NCBI GenBank assembly: GCA_937896275.1
Contig: CALBMW010000393.1
Span: 1-5,941 of the forward strand
DNA from: an uncultured Myxococcales bacterium
GTDB taxonomy: Bacteria > Myxococcota_A > Bradymonadia > UBA7976 > UBA1532
Direction: 5' to 3'
Length of the DNA stretch: 5,941 nt
Shown here: in pieces, positions 1-5,614 of the stretch
Numbering within the stretch: the first letter of the stretch is position 1
Layout: the number at the start of each line of letters is the position of its first letter
The notes under the pieces: model-generated
The model's database searches: none
What the model was told of the DNA's origin: nothing
The model's input: only the letters and a program-made list of their open reading frames with translations
Translations under genes and position numbers: made by a program

Positions 1-277
1 CGGCGTAGCCGTCGGTCAGCACCAGCCGCGTCGAGGAGACGTTGAGGGCCAGCCTGAAGAGCGTGCCCAGCAGCAGCACGGTGGGGAAGACCGACAGTTC
101 GAGGGGATCGCGGACGCCGAGCGCCGCCACCAGCACCACCACCGAGAGTCCGAGCTGGGCCGAGAGCAGGACGTCGAGCAGCGGCGCCGGGAGCGGGAAC
201 ACGACCAACAGCACCGCGGCCACCACCGCCGCCGCCAGCCACCGGTCGGCGTTGCTCCGCGCGATCCTCGTTTGCAC
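1..277 (-). CDS. FlhA/SctV-family type III export gate protein, N-terminal fragment
   Basis: This is the first 92 residues of an inner-membrane protein that forms the nonameric export gate of the flagellar (FlhA) or virulence-type (SctV/YscV/InvA) type III secretion apparatus. Two hydrophobic helices are visible at about residues 12-32 and 36-56. Between and after them come family hallmarks: FPLPAPLLD (residues 27-35), a DPLELSVFPTVLLL stretch, and the signature TLFRLALNVSSTRLVL. The reading frame runs off the window edge, so about 600 C-terminal residues (the remaining membrane helices, the FHIPEP-type region and the cytoplasmic ring domain) are not seen. The start is taken as GTG at 277-275, because GGAGGGG lies 6 nt upstream and the N-terminus then matches the short cytosolic tail usual in the family. 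An in-frame GTG at 313-311 has no comparable site. The N-terminus alone does not separate FlhA from SctV; the ...TDGYA ending leans slightly to FlhA. It is divergent from the HD-GYP response regulator. Confidence 0.85.
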   Translation of the reverse strand, partial: MQTRIARSNADRWLAAAVVAAVLLVVFPLPAPLLDVLLSAQLGLSVVVLVAALGVRDPLELSVFPTVLLLGTLFRLALNVSSTRLVLTDGYA

Positions 278-283
278 CGGCCA

Positions 284-290
284 CCCCTCC
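284..290 (-). promoter_or_regulatory. Shine-Dalgarno site of the export gate gene
   Basis: The minus strand reads GGAGGGG, followed by a 6-nt spacer and then GTG at 277-275. This strong site decides the non-ATG start of the FlhA/SctV-family gene. Confidence 0.7.
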
Positions 291-374
291 GCGCCCGCGA
301 GCCATCGAGCCACACTCGCGCGTAGGTGGCAAGTCGGGGACGGCAGACCGACCTGCGTGCCGGCGGCGCTTTCC

Positions 375-429
375 GTATGATGTTGCGGGTGCCCGCTGGT
401 CCCGCGGGGGAAGTGTAGTATGATGTCGC
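375..429 (+). repeat. 12-bp direct repeat pair, GTATGATGTYGC, possible operator pair
   Basis: GTATGATGTTGC at 375-386 recurs as GTATGATGTCGC at 418-429, with one mismatch in 12. The copies start 43 bp apart, close to four helical turns. Both lie in the 216-bp gap between the divergent export gate and response regulator genes. The motif is AT-richer than its surroundings, and the DNA between the copies is dominated by GC-rich palindromic stretches (GCGGGTGCCCGC at 385-396, CCCGCGGG at 401-408). The spacing and position suit a dimeric or cooperative regulator binding both copies. Each copy also contains TATGAT, so duplicated -10 elements are an alternative reading. The function is inferred; only the repeat is seen. 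Confidence 0.5.
419..424 (+). promoter_or_regulatory. Candidate -10 element for the response regulator gene
   Basis: TATGAT matches the TATAAT consensus at five of six positions and would give a leader of roughly 60 nt before the start at 494. No good -35 hexamer lies 16-18 bp upstream (the 17-bp position reads CTGGTC), so if real the promoter is weak or activator-dependent. An identical TATGAT occurs at 376-381. Confidence 0.35.
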
Positions 430-480
430 ACCCTACGCCGCTCGGGCCGCGGGCGATGGCGCGCGGTGCGCCGCTCAGCG

Positions 481-487
481 AGGAGGG
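481..487 (+). promoter_or_regulatory. Shine-Dalgarno site that selects the start at 494
   Basis: AGGAGGG directly abuts the ATG at 488, leaving no spacer, but lies 6 nt upstream of the in-frame ATG at 494. The spacing favours translation from 494, which removes two residues from the longest reading frame. Confidence 0.75.
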
Positions 488-493
488 ATGAAG

Positions 494-2032
494 ATGAACC
501 CCGAAGCAGCGCCCACGCCCATCGCCGCGTCGCGCCCGGGGACCTCCCCCACCGAGAAGGCGCCTCCCTTCGATGCACACGCGCAGGCCCGGGTCCTCGT
601 GGTCGATGACGAGCAGGTCATCCGCGAGATCCTGTCGGACTTCCTGCTGATGGAGGGCTATCAGGTGCTGACCGCGGAGAACGGCCGGGTCGCCCTGGAC
701 GTCCTGGCCCACCACGCGGTGCACCTGGTGCTGAGCGATCTGAAGATGCCCGAGATGGGCGGCCTCGAGTTGCTCGAGGGGATCCGGGATCGCTACCCCG
801 AGGTGGTGACGCTGATCATGACTGGCTACGGCACGGTCGAGACGGCCATCGAGGCCATGAAGCGCGGCGCCTTCGACTACGTGCTCAAGCCCTTCAAGGT
901 CGAAGAGGTCGTCCACACGGTCCGGCGCGGTCTGGAGCAACAGCGCCTGCGCGCCGAGAACATCGAGCTGCGCGCGGCCCTGTCGCTCTACCAGCTCGCC
1001 GCGCGCCTGGGCGACGAGCCCGATCTGGCGCGCACCCTGCGCCTGGTGGTCGCCACCGTCCTGGAGCAGACCAACGCGGATCGCGTCAGCGTGATCCTGT
1101 TACCGGATGACGACGTGCGCTGGGAAGGGGCGAGCAGCGGCCACGGCGAGCCCATCACCGAGCACGACCTCGCCGAGGCGGCCCTGGGCCTGCACGGCTC
1201 GGTGCTGGCGAACCAGGGCCGGGCCTTTCGTTTCCTGCGCGGATCAGACTGCACCGCGCCGGTGACCTCGCTGCTGATGACCCCCCTCACCGGTCGGCAC
1301 AAGCTGCTCGGCCTGCTCGTGGCCGTGCGCCACGGCGGCCGGCCGTTCATCGAGGGCGATCGCAAGCTGATGACCATCATCGCGGACCGCGCGGCGGCGG
1401 CGGTGCACAACGCCCAGCTCTTCGAGACGCAGGAGCGCACCTTCCGCCACACCATCGAGGCGCTCGTCACCACGCTCGAGGAGAAGGATCGCTACACGGC
1501 GGGGCACAGCGCCCGCGTGGCCGAGTTCGCCGAGATCACGGCTCGGCAGATGGGCCTCGACGAGGAGTTCGTGCAGCTCATCCACCAGTCGGGCCGGCTG
1601 CACGACCTCGGGAAGATCAAGCTCCGCACCGAGGAGTTGAACAAGCCCGGACCGCTCACCCCCGAGGAATACGAGCGGTTCAAGATGCACCCGGTCTACG
1701 GCGAGGAGTTGCTGGGACCCATCCCCAGCTTCCGTGACGTGCTGCCCGGCGTCTGGGGCCACCACGAGCGCTTCGATGGCAACGGTTACCCGCGCGGGAT
1801 CGGCGGCGACAACATCCCCCTCATGGCGCGGATCATGGCGGTGGCGGACAGCTACGACGCGATGACCAGCCACCGTGCCTACCGCACCGCGCTGACCCAC
1901 GGCTACGCCATCGGCGAGCTGGTGCGGTGCTCGGGCACGCAATTCGACCCGACCTGCGTCGACGCCTTCCTGGTCGCGATCGAGACCTGGCGCGCGGTGC
2001 GGAGCGTGGCAGGCGAGAGCTACCCTCAGTAG
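494..2032 (+). CDS. Response regulator with receiver, GAF and HD-GYP domains; predicted cyclic di-GMP phosphodiesterase
   Basis: Residue numbers count from the ATG at 488; the likelier start at 494 gives 512 residues. A Pro/Ala-rich leader (1-33) precedes a complete receiver domain (about 35-150) with acidic pair D40/D41, phospho-acceptor D84 in SDLKMPEMGG, switch T112 and K134. A helical linker leads to a GAF-type sensory domain (about 165-312). The HD-GYP domain (about 320-505) has all expected metal ligands: H340 (AGHS), H372-D373 (HDLGKI), H401 (MHP), H425-H426 (GHHERFDGNGYP) and D454 (ADSYDAMTS). The GYP loop and the terminal GTQFDP motif are also intact. Active members of the family hydrolyse cyclic di-GMP to pGpG or GMP, so this is very probably a catalytically competent cytoplasmic phosphodiesterase gated by phosphorylation and perhaps by a GAF ligand. 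There is no DNA-binding output domain. No histidine kinase is in the window, so the input is unknown. The neighbouring divergent export gate gene suggests motility or secretion as the controlled process. Confidence 0.95.
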   Translation: MNPEAAPTPIAASRPGTSPTEKAPPFDAHAQARVLVVDDEQVIREILSDFLLMEGYQVLTAENGRVALDVLAHHAVHLVLSDLKMPEMGGLELLEGIRDRYPEVVTLIMTGYGTVETAIEAMKRGAFDYVLKPFKVEEVVHTVRRGLEQQRLRAENIELRAALSLYQLAARLGDEPDLARTLRLVVATVLEQTNADRVSVILLPDDDVRWEGASSGHGEPITEHDLAEAALGLHGSVLANQGRAFRFLRGSDCTAPVTSLLMTPLTGRHKLLGLLVAVRHGGRPFIEGDRKLMTIIADRAAAAVHNAQLFETQERTFRHTIEALVTTLEEKDRYTAGHSARVAEFAEITARQMGLDEEFVQLIHQSGRLHDLGKIKLRTEELNKPGPLTPEEYERFKMHPVYGEELLGPIPSFRDVLPGVWGHHERFDGNGYPRGIGGDNIPLMARIMAVADSYDAMTSHRAYRTALTHGYAIGELVRCSGTQFDPTCVDAFLVAIETWRAVRSVAGESYPQ

Positions 2033-2067
2033 CCTCTCGGTGCTGAATCAAGCCTGTCGGCGCGGAC

Positions 2068-2673
2068 TCAGGCCGCCATGCGCTGCGGCTCGAGGGGCGC
2101 GTCCGCAGGCAGGATGTGCTGCTCGATCGCGTAGGCGCGCAGGCGGCCGCGCAAGTGGCGGCGCCCGCGAAACAGGCGGCTCATGACAGTGCCCACCGGG
2201 CAGCCCACGATGTCGGCGACCTCGGCGTAGCTGAAGTCCATCAGGTCGGCCAGCAGCACCACGATGCGGAACTTCTCGGGGACCTGCTCGATGGCCTCGA
2301 CCATGGTCGGCGAGAGCGCCTCGGTGACGTAGGTGGTCTCGGGATGCTGGTGGGCGAAGACGCGGCTTGGCGCGTAGAGGCGGCAGGCGCCCAGGGTGCT
2401 GCCCTCGCGTGCGAGGATCTCGCGTTCCTTGCGCCGCCGCCGATACCCGTTGATGAAGGTGTTGGTCATGATGCGGAACAACCATGCCCGCATGTTGGTC
2501 CCGCTCTCGAAGGTGTCGGCGTGGGCGAAGCCCCGCAGCATCGTGTCCTGAACCAGATCGTCGGCGTCTCCCTCGTGCCGCGTGAGGCGGATGGCCCCGG
2601 CGAAGAGGGCCCGCCGGTGGGGGAGGGCCAGCTCGGCGAAGTTGCGCCGGTCGACGGTGGGGCGGAGTTTCAT
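2068..2673 (-). CDS. ECF sigma-70 family RNA polymerase sigma factor, SigR-like
   Basis: This is a 201-residue extracytoplasmic-function sigma factor that would direct RNA polymerase to a dedicated promoter set. Region 2 spans about residues 16-82, with the core-binding DADDLVQDTMLRGF and the -10 recognition part GTNMRAWLFRIMTNTFINGYRRR. Region 4 spans about 120-180, with a helix-turn-helix in FSYAEVADIVGCPVGTVMSRLFRGR. The GTNxRAWLxRIxTNTFIN and GTVMSRLxRGR wording resembles the SigR/SigH redox-stress group of actinobacteria and its proteobacterial relatives. The interdomain linker is long, with a Cys-His-containing stretch at about 91-118, and about 20 residues follow region 4. The ATG at 2673 is chosen because the preceding in-frame sequence is low-quality and would run over the gyrA promoter and start; the ribosome site is weak (GGGA, 7 nt away). 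No ZAS-type anti-sigma gene adjoins it: downstream, only 35 bp separate it from the convergent response regulator stop. Confidence 0.93.
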   Translation of the reverse strand: MKLRPTVDRRNFAELALPHRRALFAGAIRLTRHEGDADDLVQDTMLRGFAHADTFESGTNMRAWLFRIMTNTFINGYRRRRKEREILAREGSTLGACRLYAPSRVFAHQHPETTYVTEALSPTMVEAIEQVPEKFRIVVLLADLMDFSYAEVADIVGCPVGTVMSRLFRGRRHLRGRLRAYAIEQHILPADAPLEPQRMAA

Positions 2674-2839
2674 GGGGTTTTCCCGGTCGGCTTGGCGGTC
2701 TTTGGTCAGCGCCGGCTGGCGCTCGAGCGAACAACGACAGCACGGAACATCAAGCGCCGTGCCAACCTCCGAAGCGCCGACCTGCCGACGGACTCTCTCC
2801 CTCCCGCACGCACCGTGTGGCCGAAACCGACAGCTGGCG

Positions 2840-2858
2840 ATGTGGGAATCAACCACAT
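2840..2858. promoter_or_regulatory. Inverted repeat ATGTGG-N7-CCACAT, possible operator
   Basis: A perfect 6-bp dyad with a 7-bp centre lies between the divergent sigma factor and gyrA genes, ending 37 bp before the gyrA -35 box and about 167 bp upstream of the sigma factor start. The size and symmetry fit a binding site for a dimeric regulator, and it could serve either gene. A 6-bp dyad can arise by chance, so the function is conjecture. The rest of the 283-bp gap (2674-2956) has no convincing gene. It holds a short hairpin AGCGCC-GGCT-GGCGCT at 2708-2723 in the sigma factor leader and the gyrA promoter. Confidence 0.3.
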
Positions 2859-2895
2859 TGGCGTCGACGAACGGTCCGCTCGGGGTCCGCCCGCG

Positions 2896-2924
2896 TTGAC
2901 TCAGGGGCCGGCGGAGAGTACAAG
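2896..2924 (+). promoter_or_regulatory. Probable vegetative promoter of gyrA
   Basis: TTGACT at 2896-2901 matches the -35 consensus at five of six positions. After exactly 17 bp, TACAAG at 2919-2924 matches the -10 consensus at four of six. Transcription would begin near 2931, leaving a leader of about 26 nt before the gyrA ATG at 2957. This is the best sigma-70-type promoter in the window, as expected for an essential housekeeping gene. Confidence 0.65.
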
Positions 2925-2956
2925 ACGGCGATTTCAGCCAGCTTTCAGGTCGATCG

Positions 2957-5506
2957 ATGGACCCAGCCCGCCGCGCTATCATCCCCATCAACATCGAAGA
3001 CGAGATGCGCACCTCGTACATGGACTACGCCATGTCCGTGATCATCGGGCGTGCGCTGCCCGACGTGCGTGACGGGTTGAAGCCCGTGCACCGCCGCGTC
3101 CTCTTCACGATGCATGACCTGAAGAACAACTGGAACTCGTCCTACAAGAAGTCGGCCCGCGTGGTGGGCGACTGCATCGGCAAGTACCACCCGCACGGCG
3201 ATCAGTCGGTGTACGACGCCATCGTGCGCCTGGCTCAGAGCTTCTCGATGCGCTACTGCCTCGTCGACGGGCAGGGCAACTTCGGCAGCGTCGACGGGGA
3301 TCCGGCGGCCGCGATGCGGTACACCGAGGTGCGCATGGCGCGCATCACCCACGAGATGCTCGCCGACATCGACAAGGACACCGTCGAGTTCGGGCCGAAC
3401 TACGACGAGTCCACGCAAGAGCCGCTCGTGTTGCCCGCGAAGGTGCCGAACCTGCTCGTGAACGGCAGCGCGGGCATCGCCGTGGGCATGGCGACCAACA
3501 TCCCGCCTCACAACTTGCGCGAGGTGATCGACGCCTGCATCGCCGTGATGCGGCGGCCGGTCGTCACCATCGACGAGCTGATGGAGTTGGTGCCGGGGCC
3601 GGACTTCCCGACCGGCGGAACGATCTACGGAACCCGCGGCATCTACGAGGCCTACCACACCGGGCGAGGGGTCATCCGCATCCGCGCCGTGTGCGAGGTC
3701 GAGGAGATGGGCCACGACCGCGAGCGGATCGTGGTCCACGAGCTGCCCTACCAGGTCAACAAGGCCCGGTTGCTCGAGAAGATCGCCGAGTTGGTGCGGG
3801 ACAAGCGCCTCGAGGGGATCAGCGATCTGCGCGACGAGAGCGATCGCCGCGGCATGCGGATGGTGGTGGAGCTCAAGCGCGACGCGCAGGCGCAGGTGGT
3901 GCTCAACCAGCTCTACAAGCTGACCGCCCTGCAGTCCTCGTTCGGCATCAACATGCTGGCCATCGTCCATGGTGAGCCGCGTGTGCTCAACCTCAAGGAG
4001 GTCATCGAGCACTTCCTCGATCATCGGCGCGACGTCACCCTGCGGCGGTGCCGCTTCGAGCTGAAGAAGCTCGAGGAACGCGAGCACATCCTCGAAGGCC
4101 TGAAGATCGCGCTCGACTTCATCGACGAGGTCATCCGCATCATTCGGGGCAGCGAGACGGTCGACGACGCGCGCGCGTCGCTGATCGAGCGCTTTGGCCT
4201 CAGCGAAATCCAGGCCTCGCACATCCTGGACATGCGGTTGCGGCGCCTGACGGCGCTCGAGCGCGAGGAGATCATCTCCGAGTTGGAGCAGGTGCGCGGC
4301 GAGATGGCCCGGTTGCGCGCGATCCTCAACGACGAGGGGCTGCTGCTCGATCTCATCGAGGGCGAGCTGACCGCCGTGCGGGAGCAGTTCGGGGACGGGC
4401 GCAAGACGCAGATCACCCAGTCTGCGGCCGACCTGAACCTCGAGGATCTGATCCCCGTCGAGGACATGGTCGTCACCATCAGCCACGAGGGCTACGTCAA
4501 GCGGGTGCCGGTGTCCGAGTATCGCACCCAGCGGCGCGGCGGGCGGGGCAAGAGCGGGATGTCGACCAAGGAAGCCGACTTCGTCGAGCACCTGTTCGTC
4601 GCCTCCACGCACAGCACCATGTTGTTCTTGACCAACTCGGGGCGCGTCTTCAGCCAGCGGGTGTTCCACCTGCCGACGGGCAGCCGCACGGCGCGCGGCA
4701 AGCCGATCATCAACGTCCTGCCGCTCGAGGCGGGCGAGAAGCTGGCGATGGTGCTCGCGGTGGACGAGTTCACCGAGGGTCACTACCTGCTGTTCGCGAC
4801 CGAGCAGGGGCAGGTCAAGAAGACCGACCTGATGGCCTACAGCAACATCCGTAGCTCGGGGATCATCGCCATCAAGCTGGCCGAAGACGACCGGCTCATC
4901 GCGGTGCGCTCGACCACCGGTGGCAGCGACGTGATCCTGGCCACCCGCAACGGGATGAGCATTCGGTTCAACGAGGAGGACGTCCGTCCCACGGGGCGGG
5001 ACACCGCGGGCGTGCGCGGCATCAGCCTCGAGGACGAGGACCGCGTGGTCGGCTGCATCACCTTCGACCGGTCCGAGACCGACGACGAGACCGTGACCCT
5101 CTTGACCGTGACCGAGAACGGTTACGGCAAGCGGACGGCGCTGGAGCAGTACCGGGGCCAGAACCGCGGTGGAAAGGGCCTGATCGACATCAAGACGACC
5201 CGCCGAAACGGGCCCGTCGTCGGCATCGTCCGCATCGACGCCGAGACCGACCAGTACCTGCTCGTGACGCTGGGTGGGGTCATCATCCGGGCCAGCGCCG
5301 GCGACGTCGCCAACATCAGCCGCAACACGCAGGGCGTGACGCTCATCAGCCTCGGCGGCGATGAGCGCGTGGTGGGGCTGGCCCGCTATACCGGTGACGA
5401 GGACGAGGACGACGACGACGAGGACGACGAGGGCGAAGGCGGCGAAGGCGGCGAGGGCGGCGAGGGCGCTGCCTCCTCCGAGGATCCGGGCGGCGAGCAG
5501 GACTGA
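2957..5506 (+). CDS. gyrA: DNA gyrase subunit A
   Basis: GyrA cuts and rejoins DNA in the A2B2 gyrase complex, which adds negative supercoils using ATP. At 849 residues it is full length. The N-terminal breakage-reunion domain is colinear with E. coli GyrA at least to the catalytic tyrosine, which falls at the same number, Y122 in MRYTEVR. The quinolone-contact segment reads HPHGDQSVYD, giving Gln at 83 (normally Ser or Thr, sometimes Ala) and the usual Asp at 87. The coiled coil and exit gate include ILDMRLRRLT at 423-432, without the enterobacterial insertion. The GyrA box QRRGGRG at 525-531 is intact, which marks it as gyrase rather than topoisomerase IV ParC. Later blade motifs of the DNA-wrapping pinwheel are visible (RTARGKP, NRGGKG, SRNTQG). 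The end is unusual: 12 consecutive acidic residues (814-825), then four Gly-Glu-Gly units (826-837). The ATG at 2957 fits the conserved N-terminus, although the ribosome site (AGG, 7 nt away) is weak. gyrB is not in the window. hemL follows on the same strand after 108 bp. Confidence 0.98.
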   Translation: MDPARRAIIPINIEDEMRTSYMDYAMSVIIGRALPDVRDGLKPVHRRVLFTMHDLKNNWNSSYKKSARVVGDCIGKYHPHGDQSVYDAIVRLAQSFSMRYCLVDGQGNFGSVDGDPAAAMRYTEVRMARITHEMLADIDKDTVEFGPNYDESTQEPLVLPAKVPNLLVNGSAGIAVGMATNIPPHNLREVIDACIAVMRRPVVTIDELMELVPGPDFPTGGTIYGTRGIYEAYHTGRGVIRIRAVCEVEEMGHDRERIVVHELPYQVNKARLLEKIAELVRDKRLEGISDLRDESDRRGMRMVVELKRDAQAQVVLNQLYKLTALQSSFGINMLAIVHGEPRVLNLKEVIEHFLDHRRDVTLRRCRFELKKLEEREHILEGLKIALDFIDEVIRIIRGSETVDDARASLIERFGLSEIQASHILDMRLRRLTALEREEIISELEQVRGEMARLRAILNDEGLLLDLIEGELTAVREQFGDGRKTQITQSAADLNLEDLIPVEDMVVTISHEGYVKRVPVSEYRTQRRGGRGKSGMSTKEADFVEHLFVASTHSTMLFLTNSGRVFSQRVFHLPTGSRTARGKPIINVLPLEAGEKLAMVLAVDEFTEGHYLLFATEQGQVKKTDLMAYSNIRSSGIIAIKLAEDDRLIAVRSTTGGSDVILATRNGMSIRFNEEDVRPTGRDTAGVRGISLEDEDRVVGCITFDRSETDDETVTLLTVTENGYGKRTALEQYRGQNRGGKGLIDIKTTRRNGPVVGIVRIDAETDQYLLVTLGGVIIRASAGDVANISRNTQGVTLISLGGDERVVGLARYTGDEDEDDDDEDDEGEGGEGGEGGEGAASSEDPGGEQD
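5432..5467 (+). repeat. Four tandem 9-bp units encoding Gly-Glu-Gly in gyrA
   Basis: The unit GGCGARGGC is repeated four times in frame: two copies with GAA followed by two with GAG. It lies directly after a run of GAC/GAG codons (5396-5431). The pairwise codon pattern suggests expansion by slippage or unequal duplication. It is a candidate variable-number repeat; unit changes would keep the frame and alter only the flexible tail. Confidence 0.85.
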
Positions 5507-5560
5507 CGGCCACGCCCGGGGGGCCGTCGGTCGACCCCATCAGACCGCTCGCTGGGGTTG
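5505..5560 (+). terminator. Two GC-rich hairpins after gyrA, possible transcription end
   Basis: The first is a perfect 7-bp stem, GACGGCC at 5505-5511 with GGCCGTC at 5522-5528, which overlaps the gyrA stop codon. The second pairs CGACCCC at 5532-5538 with GGGGTTG at 5554-5560 (seven pairs including one G-U). Neither is followed by a T-run, so they are not classic intrinsic terminators. They could stabilise the 3' end, cause pausing or work with Rho. Partial readthrough into hemL is possible. Confidence 0.3.
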
Positions 5561-5586
5561 TGCCCAACGAGCCGCGGTGATACAAA
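5558..5586 (+). promoter_or_regulatory. Candidate promoter of hemL
   Basis: TTGTGC at 5558-5563 (three of six -35 matches) is followed after 17 bp by TACAAA at 5581-5586 (four of six -10 matches). TG at 5578-5579 sits at the extended -10 position. The -10 is nearly the same as that of gyrA (TACAAG). The leader would be about 22 nt. The weak -35 keeps confidence modest. Confidence 0.4.
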
Positions 5587-5614
5587 GCGCCGCCTTCCAG
5601 CGGAGCAGCATGGC

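Noticed and set aside
16..315. Arg/Ser/Trp-rich minus-strand frame over the left edge.
   Set aside because: It is out of frame with the FlhA/SctV-family protein, whose signature residues lie in the neighbouring frame.
340..365. Possible sigma-54 promoter on the minus strand (GGCACG) for the export gate gene.
   Set aside because: Only the -24 part matches; the -12 position reads TCGG instead of TTGC.
458..472. Hairpin GGCGC-GCGGT-GCGCC just before the response regulator ribosome site.
   Set aside because: A 5-bp GC stem is common by chance in DNA this GC-rich, and it does not cover the Shine-Dalgarno site.
1244..1942. Long minus-strand open frame inside the response regulator gene.
   Set aside because: It is an antisense shadow of a well-conserved GAF/HD-GYP coding region and has no domain of its own.
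2033..2067. Possible bidirectional terminator between the convergent response regulator and sigma factor genes.
   Set aside because: I find no stem longer than 3-4 bp and no T-run on either strand in these 35 bp.
2744..2762. GGAAC followed by CGT, reminiscent of an autoregulated ECF promoter.
   Set aside because: It is on the wrong strand for the sigma factor gene, and the spacing (about 9 bp) is far from the usual 16-17.
2752..2779. AAGCGCCG direct repeat, copies 20 bp apart, in the sigma factor leader.
   Set aside because: It is only 8 bp long and made of words common in this genome, and the flanks do not match.
2674..3021. N-terminal extension of the sigma factor to an upstream ATG at 3021.
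   Set aside because: It would add 116 residues of unrelated composition and run over the gyrA promoter and first codons. Family length supports the ATG at 2673.
2116..3072. A 318-codon plus-strand open frame across the sigma factor, the spacer and the gyrA start.
   Set aside because: It is antisense to a clear sigma factor and overlaps the gyrA promoter and start. Its sequence is low-complexity with no recognisable domain.
2945..4783. A 612-codon open frame on the minus strand antisense to gyrA.
   Set aside because: It is the mirror of a GC-rich coding frame. Its translation is low-complexity, rich in H, R, D, V and L, with no recognisable domain, while gyrA in the other frame is fully conserved.
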